The notes beneath the pieces were generated by a model. The model was not told where the DNA came from. It did not search any database and worked only from the letters and a program-made list of their open reading frames with translations. 64,000 nucleotides of DNA, taken from IMG/VR virus record IMGVR_UViG_3300033388_006651, positions 82,770-146,769 of that record; one strand, written 5' to 3'. Below, in pieces: positions 15,545-23,433 of the stretch (the first letter of the stretch is position 1; each line of letters opens with the position of its first letter). This DNA comes from a virus. The position numbers and the translations under genes were made by a program.

Positions 15545-15716
15545 GGGTCTTGCGCTTCCCTCGGGGAGTGCCCAGCTCCATTTGACAAGTTACGTTGTTG
15601 CGCCCACTATGACATTGACGATCAGCCAAAGACCAAGTCGGTCACCGGATCTGATAGCCGAGGCATGTCGCCTCTTCGTCTTGCCCAGCTTTTGCTGGAA
15701 AGGAGAAGAAGAAGCG

Positions 15717-16490
15717 ATGTCCCAAAAATACTACGTCTACGTCTATCTGGATCCCCGGCACTATCCTCCTGAGCCCGTCTACGTTGGTAAAGGTCATGGG
15801 AAGCGGGCATGGGCCCATCTGTCCTGGACCCATAACGCGTGGCTGCGTCGGAAACTTCAGCGTATTCGCCGTGCAGGTTTGGAACCTGTCGTCGAGATTC
15901 TCCAAAAGGGGCTCACTGCTGGAGAAGCGAATGAACAGGAACGGCTGCTCATTGCACAGCATGGAAGAGCCGACCAAGGAAAGGGCACCCTCTGCAATTT
16001 CACTGACGGAGGGGAGGGCACGCCCGGCCGGGTCCCGACCCCTGAGACCCGAGCACTTTGGTCGCAACAACGCTCCCGACCTCAGACCCCTGCGCAGTAT
16101 GCAGCCAACTGTGCCAGGACTCAGACGGCGCAGTCTCGATCTCGTATTTCGGAAGCGACGAAAGGTCACCAGTGGCATACGCCAGGGCAGATCGAAGCTA
16201 TCCAACGATCAAATGCTACGCGAAAGGTAAGTGAAGAGACACGTACGAAGATGAGCGTGACGCGAAAAGCCAAAGGTCTGTCGGGGTCTCGACAGGAGAA
16301 GATGCGAACCGCCAAAAAACGCGCTCAGGAATCACGCACCCCCGAAGAACAAGCCGCTATCGTAGAGAAGACTGCCAGTAAAAATCGTGGCAAAAAACGT
16401 TCGGAAGAGACTAAACGCAAGCTGAAAGAGGCATGGGCGAGAAGACGGGAAAAATGGGGTCCTTCCGGGCAACCCCCGAGGGAACAGTGA
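15717..16490 (+). CDS. GIY-YIG homing endonuclease with NUMOD3 repeats (257 aa)
   Basis: The N-terminal catalytic domain begins YYVYVYLDPR...PVYVGKGHGKRAWAHL, the GIY-YIG strand pair with downstream Arg and a Glu (GEANEQERLLI). From about residue 150 come several NUMOD3-type Ser/Lys-rich DNA-binding motifs (ISEATKGHQW, MSVTRKAKGL). It is a free-standing selfish gene. It has its own AAGGAG ribosome site and a TTGACA hexamer about 135 bases upstream with a poor -10. Its last 58 bases overlap the possible start of the M23 gene, suggesting insertion close to that gene. Confidence 0.9.
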   Translation: MSQKYYVYVYLDPRHYPPEPVYVGKGHGKRAWAHLSWTHNAWLRRKLQRIRRAGLEPVVEILQKGLTAGEANEQERLLIAQHGRADQGKGTLCNFTDGGEGTPGRVPTPETRALWSQQRSRPQTPAQYAANCARTQTAQSRSRISEATKGHQWHTPGQIEAIQRSNATRKVSEETRTKMSVTRKAKGLSGSRQEKMRTAKKRAQESRTPEEQAAIVEKTASKNRGKKRSEETKRKLKEAWARRREKWGPSGQPPREQ

Positions 16491-16999
16491 CTTGGAGATG
16501 GCCACTCTGGGGCGCTCCGCCCCGGCTCCCTGATGAGCCGGGACAGTTCGGCGCCGTGCGCAAGCACGACATCCACACGGGAGTCGACCTCTACACCTAT
16601 CCCGGCTCCTGTGTCCTCGCGGTCGAGGATGGTGTGGTGGTCGCCATCGAGGATTTCACCGGTGCCGTGGCGGGATCACCTTGGTGGGCCGATACCCAGG
16701 CAATCCTCGTTGAGGGGAAATCGGGCGTAGTGTGCTACGGGGAGCTGATAGCGCCCAGAAGGCTCGCTGTGGGGGACCGGATTCAGGCGGATGGATTCCT
16801 CGGGTGCGTAAAAACAGTGCTGCGGCAGGACAAGGGCCGACCCATGACCATGCTCCACTTTGAACTGTACACGCACGGGACGCGTGAGACCGTCTGGTGG
16901 CGCCTGGGAGAGCCCCGCCCTGCCAATCTCTTGGACCCCACCGAGCAGCTTACCGAAGCTCTGGAGACCACACAGGCGCTCACGGAGGTGCGTCCATGA
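16433..16999 (+). CDS. M23 family peptidase-like protein (up to 188 aa)
   Basis: RKHDIHTGVDLYTYPGSCV contains the HxxxD zinc motif of M23 peptidases, followed by AVEDGVVVAIEDFTG, VVCYGEL, a GD/G turn and MLHFELYTHG. In classical LytM enzymes the last motif is HxH; here the first His is Met, as in some phage-type relatives, so catalysis is uncertain. These enzymes cut peptidoglycan cross-bridges. The start could be 16433, 16454 or GTG 16487; conserved sequence begins at TWRWPLWG. Confidence 0.78.
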   Translation: MGEKTGKMGSFRATPEGTVTWRWPLWGAPPRLPDEPGQFGAVRKHDIHTGVDLYTYPGSCVLAVEDGVVVAIEDFTGAVAGSPWWADTQAILVEGKSGVVCYGELIAPRRLAVGDRIQADGFLGCVKTVLRQDKGRPMTMLHFELYTHGTRETVWWRLGEPRPANLLDPTEQLTEALETTQALTEVRP

Positions 17000-17370
17000 A
17001 GTGTCAGCGATCCGGCCAGTGCTGCATCACGATGGCCGTCGTCGTCCCGGTATGGACGCAAGATGGTGTCCGTGCACGCTACAAGCCCGGAGATATGCCG
17101 TGCCCTCACCTGTCCTACGAAGGTCCGATAGCTTCATGCGCCGTGCGTGACAAACCCGAGTACATCGGCTCCCCGTGCTGGACCTACGGGAACTCTGATG
17201 TGGATCCCGACTTCGTATCCAAACGTGGCCGACCGTGCCCCGTGGGCAAACTGATCCAAAACCGAGGGGGTGTCCCCCTCGTGTTTCCTGACCGGCTCAA
17301 GCGTCGCGTTGTCGATGTCATGCTGGAGGACCTGGGGCCGTGGCCTGAAGAAAATGAGCGTCCCTCATGA
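16996..17370 (+). CDS. Cys-rich YkgJ-like protein (124 aa)
   Basis: It begins MKCQRSGQCCITMAVVVP, close to the 'C..(C/S)G.CC' signature of YkgJ-type zinc/iron-binding proteins, with further Cys in CPHL, SCAV, SPCW and PCPVGK. Eight Cys suggest a metal or Fe-S cluster. The start overlaps the M23 stop (ATGA). The role is unknown. Confidence 0.68.
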   Translation: MKCQRSGQCCITMAVVVPVWTQDGVRARYKPGDMPCPHLSYEGPIASCAVRDKPEYIGSPCWTYGNSDVDPDFVSKRGRPCPVGKLIQNRGGVPLVFPDRLKRRVVDVMLEDLGPWPEENERPS

Positions 17371-17477
17371 TCTCGCCGCCCATTTGCCAGTTCTGCTACA
17401 GCGCGGGACTCCTCGATTGGCGCCGGGACCAGGAAATGCCATGTCCCAAAGGTCGCCTCAAGGGGGCCGCGTGTTGA
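17367..17477 (+). CDS. Mini zinc-ribbon protein (36 aa)
   Basis: MISPPICQFCYSAGLLDWRR followed by a Pro-Cys and a late Cys gives a four-Cys zinc ribbon. It starts with an ATGA overlap on the gene upstream and ends inside the RNase H start. It is closely similar in layout to the N-terminus of the protein at 17926 (CYFCSNTGFVDW), so the two look like paralogues. Confidence 0.62.
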   Translation: MISPPICQFCYSAGLLDWRRDQEMPCPKGRLKGAAC

Positions 17478-17929
17478 CCACCCTCTACTGCGATGCTTCG
17501 TTCTGTCCTGACAAGAAAGTGGGAGGCTGGGCCATCTGGCTCCGGAGCGAGCACGGACGCATCGTCGAGGACGGCCCGACGCCAGAGTATTGCCAGAATT
17601 CCTACGAGGCTGAGCTGGCTGCGATTTACGCGGGCATCTACCGGACCTCAAGACGCTGGCCGATGACGGCCGCGATCCTGGTGCGCTCAGACTGCCAGAC
17701 CGCACTCGATCTCATGGAGAACCGTTACGAAGCTCGGTCGGGCGGTGGGCGCCGTTTGGCGACCAAGATCCAGGAGCTCAAAGCTCGTCACGACCTCCGA
17801 CTCATCCCTCGATGGGTCAAGGGGCATCAGCGCGGGTCCAAGACGGATGCGTGGCTCAACAACAAGGTGGACGAGCTGGCCCGCAAAGTCATGGAAGCCG
17901 AGCGCCTGAAAGCAGGAACAACACAATGA
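17471..17929 (+). CDS. Ribonuclease HI-like protein (152 aa)
   Basis: The four catalytic regions are in place: LYCDAS (Asp8), NSYEAELAAIY (Glu46/Glu48), VRSDCQTAL (Asp74) and WVKGHQ...NNKVDELA (His119, Asp134). RNase H degrades RNA in RNA-DNA hybrids, for example replication primers. The start is taken at GTG 17471 because the fold begins at once; ATG 17441 is an alternative. It lies between two related zinc-ribbon genes. Confidence 0.88.
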   Translation: MLTTLYCDASFCPDKKVGGWAIWLRSEHGRIVEDGPTPEYCQNSYEAELAAIYAGIYRTSRRWPMTAAILVRSDCQTALDLMENRYEARSGGGRRLATKIQELKARHDLRLIPRWVKGHQRGSKTDAWLNNKVDELARKVMEAERLKAGTTQ

Positions 17930-18369
17930 TGGACCTCTGTTACTTCTGTTCTAACACCGGGTTCGTCGACTGGGCCGAGGCCCAAAAGGAGCCGTGCCGT
18001 AACGGGTGCGAGCCTCCGGTACCGATGACCTCCAAACAGCGAACGGCTTACCTGCGCCGTCTCGAGCTGAGCGGAGTACGGGCCCGCAGGAAAGGGTCCC
18101 AGGACCACACACGGCAGTTCACGAAGATGCTGTTTTGCGGTGCAGGAGACCAGACGCGATACGACGTTGCGTGTCTTCACGAGCGTATCGAGAACGCTCT
18201 CAACCATCTCAGTGGGCGGCAGCAGGGTCCGCACTGGCAGCAGCAACCGAGCCAGGAAATGCTCGACCGCGAGAAACAGCTCAACGACGAAGCCGAACTT
18301 GTGTGCGAGCAAGTGGCCAGGGACGTTGCCATGGCCCTCACGGGCAAGAGCATTACCTTCGTGGAATAA
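17926..18369 (+). CDS. Zinc-ribbon protein (147 aa)
   Basis: The N-terminus MMDLCYFCSNTGFVDWAEAQ with PCRNGC is a zinc ribbon related to the 36-residue protein at 17367. Residues 30-147 are helical and charged (LDREKQLNDEAELVCEQVARD). It overlaps the RNase H stop (ATGATG). It is likely a nucleic-acid-binding accessory; there is no family match. Confidence 0.68.
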   Translation: MMDLCYFCSNTGFVDWAEAQKEPCRNGCEPPVPMTSKQRTAYLRRLELSGVRARRKGSQDHTRQFTKMLFCGAGDQTRYDVACLHERIENALNHLSGRQQGPHWQQQPSQEMLDREKQLNDEAELVCEQVARDVAMALTGKSITFVE

Positions 18370-18408
18370 CCTCACGCTGACCTAGGTAACGAGAGGGAAG
18401 GAGAAAAT

Positions 18409-18750
18409 ATGGCATACGGAGATGAAGGAGCCGTTTGGCTCAAGATCATGGTGTTCGGAGCGCTCGCTATGGGTGCGTTAGTTCTTGGAGCGGGCAACTG
18501 CGAGGCCGACGGGACCGCCAACACGCACGTCAAGGAGATGCTTCACAAGAAGGGCTACACCGACGTGAAGATCACCCACTCGGAGAACCACTGGGGTGCG
18601 CCGATCGGATGGGCGTGCGGTGAGAACGACTACCACTTGGTCGAGTTCAAGGCGACGAACGTGGCCGGCAACGAAGAGGAAGGCTTCGTGTGTTGTGGCC
18701 GGATGGAACCCATCATCGGGTACTCCAAGGGCTGCACGATCAGGAACTGA
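18409..18750 (+). CDS. Exported or membrane-anchored small protein (113 aa)
   Basis: An N-terminal hydrophobic stretch (LKIMVFGALAMGALVLGAGNC) ends in a Cys that could be a lipobox or the end of a signal anchor. It is followed by GYTDVKITHSENHWG, WACGENDYHLVEFKATN and GFVCCG, a pattern seen in small exported phage proteins. AAGGAG precedes the ATG. The function is unknown. Confidence 0.68.
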   Translation: MAYGDEGAVWLKIMVFGALAMGALVLGAGNCEADGTANTHVKEMLHKKGYTDVKITHSENHWGAPIGWACGENDYHLVEFKATNVAGNEEEGFVCCGRMEPIIGYSKGCTIRN

Positions 18751-19073
18751 TGCGGTTCGTCAAGAACGGTACGCACCTCATCGCAGTGGATCGCATCGAG
18801 TGGGCGAACTACGACCGCATCGAGGAGCTCATTCTGATCGTTGGGTTCCAGGATCAGACGATCCAGATCACGGGCATCGATGCGCTCGAATCGGCGATGG
18901 CTTTGCGCCCGTCCATTCTCGAAAGCAAGCGCCTGGACTGGCCGAAGTTCATGTGGGCCGTGCACAACCTGATCGGTCATCCGGTGATGCAGATCCTCGC
19001 GTTGTTCAAGTTTTACGATGCGGCTTTTTGGGTTCACGATGTGACGGTCCCGAAGCCGAGCGGCGCCAAGTAG
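18750..19073 (+). CDS. Phage protein with C-terminal HNLIGHP motif (107 aa)
   Basis: An N-terminal beta region (RFVKNGTHLIAVDRIEWANY) is followed by FMWAVHNLIGHPVMQILALF and WVHDVTVP, a short module recurring in phage proteins of unknown role. The start overlaps the upstream stop (TGATG). Confidence 0.65.
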   Translation: MRFVKNGTHLIAVDRIEWANYDRIEELILIVGFQDQTIQITGIDALESAMALRPSILESKRLDWPKFMWAVHNLIGHPVMQILALFKFYDAAFWVHDVTVPKPSGAK

Positions 19074-19103
19074 TTCCACGAAAGGGATCGCAAGGGTAGC
19101 TAG

Positions 19104-19120
19104 CCTATAGCTCTCCCTCT
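19104..19120 (+). promoter_or_regulatory. Class II upstream motif
   Basis: CTAGCCTATAGCTCTCCCT precedes the gene at 19137, matching the CCTATRG core plus C-rich downstream stretch of the class II set. Confidence 0.45.
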
Positions 19121-19136
19121 TATGGAGGACCTCCTC

Positions 19137-19340
19137 ATGGCAGTACGATCCACAACATCTCAGCACCAGCCCATCCCACCCAACTACACGACGAATGCCA
19201 ACGCGTTCCACAACATTGGCCGCTACAAGGCCATCAACAGCGATCCCGCGACCCGTCGTCCCGTCGGCGCCAACATGAGCACCGCTCCGACGACCGCGAA
19301 CAAGACGCAGTACTTTTACGTGCCCGGTTTGAACGGCTAG
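19137..19340 (+). CDS. Small Asn/Thr-rich protein (67 aa)
   Basis: The start at 19137 is supported by GGAGG eight bases upstream; an in-frame ATG at 19122 is less likely. The protein is short, polar and disordered-looking (PPNYTTNANAFHNIGRYKAI), ending YFYVPGLNG. It stands as a single-gene unit between a class II motif and a strong terminator, so it may be abundantly made, for example as a minor virion protein. Confidence 0.65.
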   Translation: MAVRSTTSQHQPIPPNYTTNANAFHNIGRYKAINSDPATRRPVGANMSTAPTTANKTQYFYVPGLNG

Positions 19341-19367
19341 GGGAGTTAAAACCTCCGTTCGTAGGCG

Positions 19368-19405
19368 GTCCCTCGCGCGTATAGTCAGTGCGAGGGACTT
19401 TTTTT
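19368..19405 (+). terminator. Rho-independent terminator
   Basis: GTCCCTCGC (19368-19376) pairs with GCGAGGGAC (19390-19398), followed by seven T residues. It ends the short unit at 19137-19340. Confidence 0.9.
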
Positions 19406-20018
19406 GTCCGTAGGACTCTCAAAAACTGTTGAAACCGGGTTTCTAAGGGACTTTCACTTCTCCACTTTGGCGGACGTGGTCCTGACCGAAGTGTTTGGGG
19501 AGCTTCCCCAACCAGGCTGGGTGAAATTCGAGATCGTGAACCACCTGGACATACCCCGGGACGCGTTTCTTTTCACGATCGTTGTCCACATCACCCCACA
19601 TAGCCGCTCTGTTGTGGTCGATGGCCGCGTGATCCAGTCCCGGTTCAACCGGAACAAACATTTCAAGTTCGAGTTCCCGCTCCCACGCAGTGTCGTCGAG
19701 CAGTTCCGCAGCGAAGTGCCCAAGCTCTTCGTCAAATGGATGAAGGAGACGCTGCTCAAGAACGCGTACCGCATCTACGAGTTCGACCCACGCATCGGGT
19801 TCACCTGGGAGGGCGGTGACGGGCTCCCTGCGTGCCCTCTATTCGATCCTCCCGAGGATTTCTCAAGGACGGGCCTTTCCATGGAGGGGAAGGATGGATC
19901 GTTTCTGGAGCCTTCCTGCGCCTTCTGCGGGGAAGACCATACCGACGACGAGGCACCGGTCTGGGGCGGCGCCAACATGATGTGGCTGCACCGGGGATGT
20001 TGGAGGACGCCTTCGTGA
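19404..20018 (+). CDS. Protein of unknown function with C-terminal zinc knuckle (up to 204 aa)
   Basis: The body is alpha/beta (GWVKFEIVNHLDIPRDAFLF, SVVEQFRSEVPKLFVKWMKE). The end has a Cys/His cluster (CAFCGEDHTDD...WLHRGCW) typical of a treble-clef or HNH-like zinc knuckle without obvious catalytic residues. The TTG at 19404 lies in the terminator T tract, so the true start may be further in, for example GTG near 19475. It overlaps the next gene by GTGA. Confidence 0.62.
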   Translation: MSVGLSKTVETGFLRDFHFSTLADVVLTEVFGELPQPGWVKFEIVNHLDIPRDAFLFTIVVHITPHSRSVVVDGRVIQSRFNRNKHFKFEFPLPRSVVEQFRSEVPKLFVKWMKETLLKNAYRIYEFDPRIGFTWEGGDGLPACPLFDPPEDFSRTGLSMEGKDGSFLEPSCAFCGEDHTDDEAPVWGGANMMWLHRGCWRTPS

Positions 20019-20506
20019 AAAGGGATGTCCTGGAACATGACCGCGTAGAAGCCTGGAAGGTCAACTCTCCCAGGCAATGGTGGGCATTTGTACAACTAGA
20101 CGAAGGGGACACGCTGCACGACCGCGTGCTGGCTGCGGTTCTCGGGGGTCGTGGCGACGACGAAGCCATCGACGAATTGATCCGTTTTGCGGAAGCACTG
20201 GAAGCCCATCGCCGAGCGTCCAAGGCGGGTACGGTGAAGGCTCCTCCGGCGGTGGGGGAGCGGCGTTCGTTTGCCATCACCGTCAGCAGGATGACGCGCA
20301 TGGTTAATCCTGCTGGCCCTTTCTTTCGTGTGGATTTCGTTTGCTCTGACGGGTGGGGCGGTCATTTCGACACAACCAGTCCTGATGTCGTTGAGACGAT
20401 TTCGAGGTTGAGAAATCGTGCAAAACCGCTAACCATCGTCGGCGAAATTTCCCGGCGTCCCTACGAGTTCTACGTCGAGCTCCAAAACAGCGTCAGAATC
20501 GTGTGA
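20015..20506 (+). CDS. Protein of unknown function (163 aa)
   Basis: The start is GTG 20015, with GGAGG eight bases upstream and a GTGA overlap on the previous stop. The N-terminus is helical and acidic (GGRGDDEAIDELIRFAEALE); the C-terminal half is beta-rich (RSFAITVSRMTRMVNPAGPF, RPYEFYVELQNSVRIV). No motif is recognised. Confidence 0.65.
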   Translation: MKRDVLEHDRVEAWKVNSPRQWWAFVQLDEGDTLHDRVLAAVLGGRGDDEAIDELIRFAEALEAHRRASKAGTVKAPPAVGERRSFAITVSRMTRMVNPAGPFFRVDFVCSDGWGGHFDTTSPDVVETISRLRNRAKPLTIVGEISRRPYEFYVELQNSVRIV

Positions 20507-20513
20507 GGAACAA

Positions 20514-21350
20514 ATGCCCAAGGCCAAGCCCTACTCAGGTCCAGTAGAAAAAAGCGTCGCACGACAACTCCTGAACAGCACAGGACACTCGGTCGAGATC
20601 AACGGGCAGCCTCTGTTGTTGGGGGACGCTCTGTTGGCCGCGGCCGAGCAGCTCGAAGAACTGGTTGCCGAAGCGAACTCGCAGCTCGAAGACAACGAGT
20701 TCGCCAAGATCATCGCAGAGCATTTGGCCATCGAGCTGAACCGACGCGGCGGGGCCGAGATCGCGGTCACCGACAGCGGCACCGTTCAGCTCTACGTCAA
20801 CTACAAGAATCATCCTCGAAGTCGGAAGCCGCAACGCAAACGCAAGTTGCCGTTGATGGAGGAGCTCAAGGTTCGAGCCGAAGAGCTTGGGGTGGGGATT
20901 CCCTCGGAGCTGGGCATCAAGCGCTCCCAGATCGTTGCGTGGCTAGATCAGGTGGAGAAGGGTGAGACCCCGGTTATCAAGAAGGCCAAGCCCAAGAAGA
21001 CCAAGCCGAAGAAGGCGATAGTTCAGACCGCCGACGATCCACCAGAGGCGGACGACGGCCCCATGTCCGCGGGCCCTGACGAGACCAAGGTGTCGCGTCC
21101 GTTGGACGATGTGGTCCCTCCTCCGAAGAAGCGGGGGATCGTGAAAACATCGGAGCCGGCTCCAGGTCCGGTCGTTGTGGGCGCCGAAGCGGTGGCAGAT
21201 TCTCCGGCCCCGAGCCCGAAGGAGATCAAAACCCCGAAATCCGGGGCCGATGGTGCTTCTAAGGCCAAAGGACGGAACATGCGGCAGCTTGTTGAGGACA
21301 GCAAGGACGTGAGCATCGCGGACCTTTTGGCCTCCGATCCGCCTAAATAG
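20514..21350 (+). CDS. Protein with SAP-like segment and disordered Lys/Pro tail (278 aa)
   Basis: Residues 1-110 form a helical domain (LLAAAEQLEELVAEANSQLE). Residues about 115-155 (MEELKVRAEELGVGIPSEL followed by KRSQIVAWLD) look like a SAP-type helix-extended-helix DNA-binding motif. The rest is low-complexity Lys/Pro (KKAKPKKTKPKKA), ending in a short helical peptide. It is likely a DNA- or RNA-binding virion or structural protein; inference only. Confidence 0.65.
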   Translation: MPKAKPYSGPVEKSVARQLLNSTGHSVEINGQPLLLGDALLAAAEQLEELVAEANSQLEDNEFAKIIAEHLAIELNRRGGAEIAVTDSGTVQLYVNYKNHPRSRKPQRKRKLPLMEELKVRAEELGVGIPSELGIKRSQIVAWLDQVEKGETPVIKKAKPKKTKPKKAIVQTADDPPEADDGPMSAGPDETKVSRPLDDVVPPPKKRGIVKTSEPAPGPVVVGAEAVADSPAPSPKEIKTPKSGADGASKAKGRNMRQLVEDSKDVSIADLLASDPPK

Positions 21351-21354
21351 CGCG

Positions 21355-21370
21355 AATCCTCCTATGGACT
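21355..21370 (+). promoter_or_regulatory. Class II upstream motif
   Basis: AATCCTCCTATGGACT lies 12 bases before the ATG at 21383. Its AATYCTCCTATGG form is nearly the same as the copies at 41139, 41321 and 54070. Confidence 0.5.
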
Positions 21371-21382
21371 TCTACTCTGTAG

Positions 21383-21829
21383 ATGTCCCTGAATCATTGT
21401 CGGGTCTGCGCACAATGTACGCAGCATCCATGCACCTGCATTTCCAACTTCTGGATTCTCCCGGAGTCGGGAAAGAACACCCTCAAAGGGTGTGAGTGCG
21501 ACCCCGAGAATCCGATTCGGCTCCAGGACTGTTTCGTGATGCACGCGATCCAGCACTCGCAGAAGGCTCGAAACGATTTTTGCGATCTCTACCCCTCCTT
21601 GTTCCCCTGCGAGAAGGAACGTTTCGATCTCCTGTTCGGCGACAATCAGTACATCTCGCAGCTCGTGGTTGATCAGACGACTGATCAAGACACGTTCCAG
21701 CGACGGATGAACAACATCCCCGTCCATACGGCCGGGCGCGATGGTGGTCTGCGGCTTCCCGTGGGGTCTGTGACGGTGAACTTGCCGCCCCATTTGCAGC
21801 CGACCCGACAACCAACAAAATGTGGCTGA
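21383..21829 (+). CDS. Cys-rich N-terminal domain protein (148 aa)
   Basis: The first 45 residues contain nine Cys/His residues (NHCRVCAQCTQHPCTC, GCEC), likely one or two metal sites. The middle part is helical (VMHAIQHSQKARNDFCDLYP) and the end is Pro/Gln-rich. It follows a class II motif. No family is recognised. Confidence 0.62.
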   Translation: MSLNHCRVCAQCTQHPCTCISNFWILPESGKNTLKGCECDPENPIRLQDCFVMHAIQHSQKARNDFCDLYPSLFPCEKERFDLLFGDNQYISQLVVDQTTDQDTFQRRMNNIPVHTAGRDGGLRLPVGSVTVNLPPHLQPTRQPTKCG

Positions 21830-21831
21830 GC

Positions 21832-22197
21832 ATGGCTGAAAACTCTGGAAGCAACCCAACTCTCGACAAGCTCGTCGAACCTGCTGATCACCATCACGAA
21901 AAAGCGTGGTGGCAGTCCAAGAAGTTCATCGCCTTCCTGCTTTGTGAGCTTGGGTTTTTCCTCCTGATGGGAGCAATGCTTTACCTACAGGAGATGGATA
22001 AGCTCGGGGAAAACATCGCGTTCATGGTCCTCGCCGTCACGGCTGGCTTTGGCATGGTGGGATATTGCCTTGGCCAGAGTTATATCGATCGCTACATTCG
22101 CGTGGCTGCGATCATGGTTGGAAAACCGATGGGCGGCGAAGAGGAGCCGGCAAAAATTCCTGAGCTGGATGAGGAGAAGGATGGGCCGACTGATTGA
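21832..22197 (+). CDS. Two-TM membrane protein (121 aa)
   Basis: Two hydrophobic helices (KFIAFLLCELGFFLLMGAML and IAFMVLAVTAGFGMVGYCLG) are separated by a short acidic loop, with hydrophilic ends. The size and topology suit a holin or a small virion-associated membrane protein. ATG 21820 would add four residues and overlap the previous gene. The C-terminus overlaps the endonuclease start by 17 bases. Confidence 0.62.
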   Translation: MAENSGSNPTLDKLVEPADHHHEKAWWQSKKFIAFLLCELGFFLLMGAMLYLQEMDKLGENIAFMVLAVTAGFGMVGYCLGQSYIDRYIRVAAIMVGKPMGGEEEPAKIPELDEEKDGPTD

Positions 22198-22951
22198 CCT
22201 GACCGGCCAGAAGTTCGGTTCCCGATTGGTTCTTGGACCCGCATGCACGGGTCGGTGGGGACGTAGGTGGAGGGTGCGCTGTGTTTGCGGTCGGGAGGAC
22301 GATGTGTACGGGACGAATCTCCGAAACGGTAAGAGTCTACGGTGCCGCTCCTGTCGTGATCAGCCTCGGTGCAAAATTCCACTGGACCTGACCAATCCAG
22401 ATTGGTGCTGGCTTCTTGGTGTATTTCACGGTGACGGGCACGCACGAATTGGAACGAAGGGCGGCGGGGAAGTGTTTTTTGCGTGCAAACCGGAACCGGA
22501 CCAGGACAAACTGGTAGAGGCGATGCGACGCCTTGGGGTGTGCTCTACGGCGTCGAAGGGTGGCGTAGGAGTATATTCGGTCCACTTAGCTCGACAGCTT
22601 TTCAAGTTCAAAGTCTGCGGAGTAGACCAAGAAGCATGGATGCTGCCGGAGGCCCCTTGTCATGTGGGGGAGTGGTTGGCTGGTGGTTTTGATGCAGATG
22701 GGCACGTGAGCCTGGAAGGGACGGAGATCACCTTCTCCCAGAAATCTCATGGAGGAATGACGCTGATTGGGCAGGCGTTGGCCGGTTTTGGCATCAAGTT
22801 CTCGACGTACCATGAGGACGCTCGCGGGACTTCTCGTGCTCGAGATCGATTACGCATTCGCGCGGCCTCCCGTGAACTTTTCCGAAACAACGTCCATCCC
22901 CGTTACCCCAGAAAACAGTCTCGCCTGACGCAGGCACTCTCTTCAAACTGA
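22181..22951 (+). CDS. LAGLIDADG homing endonuclease with zinc-finger N-terminus (256 aa)
   Basis: The first 55 residues (LIDLTGQKFGSRLVLGPA, then CVCGREDDV, RCRSCRD) match the zinc-binding AP2/HNH-associated head common in phage homing enzymes. Two LAGLIDADG-type motifs follow: CWLLGVFHGDGHAR and EWLAGGFDADGHVS, each with its catalytic Asp. It is a free-standing mobile endonuclease, not inside an intein or visible intron. Its start lies within the end of the 2-TM gene. Confidence 0.9.
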   Translation: MGRLIDLTGQKFGSRLVLGPACTGRWGRRWRVRCVCGREDDVYGTNLRNGKSLRCRSCRDQPRCKIPLDLTNPDWCWLLGVFHGDGHARIGTKGGGEVFFACKPEPDQDKLVEAMRRLGVCSTASKGGVGVYSVHLARQLFKFKVCGVDQEAWMLPEAPCHVGEWLAGGFDADGHVSLEGTEITFSQKSHGGMTLIGQALAGFGIKFSTYHEDARGTSRARDRLRIRAASRELFRNNVHPRYPRKQSRLTQALSSN

Positions 22952-22961
22952 AAGGAATCAA

Positions 22962-23423
22962 ATGTCAAGACACGCTCCGCCGATGTATCGCAAAGTCCGC
23001 AGGAAAGTCCCGCCTCGCCCCACTCGTCCGATCACCGGACCCGTTCCGGCTGCTGTCCCTGAGACCGTAGCGGCGCCCGAAGCACCGAAGAAGAGGGTGG
23101 CGAAGAAAACGGCCAAAAAGAAAGCCGTGGCGAAGAAGGCTCCGGCCAAGAAGAAGGCGGCCAAGAAAAAAACCGTGGCGAAGAAGGCTCCTGCCAAAAA
23201 AGCTGCTCCCAAGAAGAAGGCTGCGGCAAAGAAAGCCGCTCCCAAGAAGGCAGCCAAGAAGGCCACCAAGAAAAAGGTGAAGGCCATCAAGTGGGACGAG
23301 ACGATGACCCAGAAGGCCCTCTACAAGAAGGCCAAGACTGCGGGACTCGACGTGAAGGCGCGGGACTGGAAGTCCGAGATCATCGCCGAGATCAAGAAGC
23401 ACAACAAGAAAGCTGCCAAGTAA
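22962..23423 (+). CDS. Histone H1-like protein with SAP/HeH-like C-terminus (153 aa)
   Basis: Residues about 40-108 are almost purely Lys/Ala/Pro (KKAPAKK type units), as in bacterial H1-like and AlgP-like proteins. The final 40 residues (TQKALYKKAKTAGLDVKARD, KSEIIAEIKKHN) fit a helix-extended-helix (SAP/HeH) fold. It could compact phage or host DNA. This is the second Lys-rich chromatin-like protein in the window; the two tails differ in unit sequence. Confidence 0.8.
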   Translation: MSRHAPPMYRKVRRKVPPRPTRPITGPVPAAVPETVAAPEAPKKRVAKKTAKKKAVAKKAPAKKKAAKKKTVAKKAPAKKAAPKKKAAAKKAAPKKAAKKATKKKVKAIKWDETMTQKALYKKAKTAGLDVKARDWKSEIIAEIKKHNKKAAK

Positions 23424-23433
23424 GGAATGCGCC

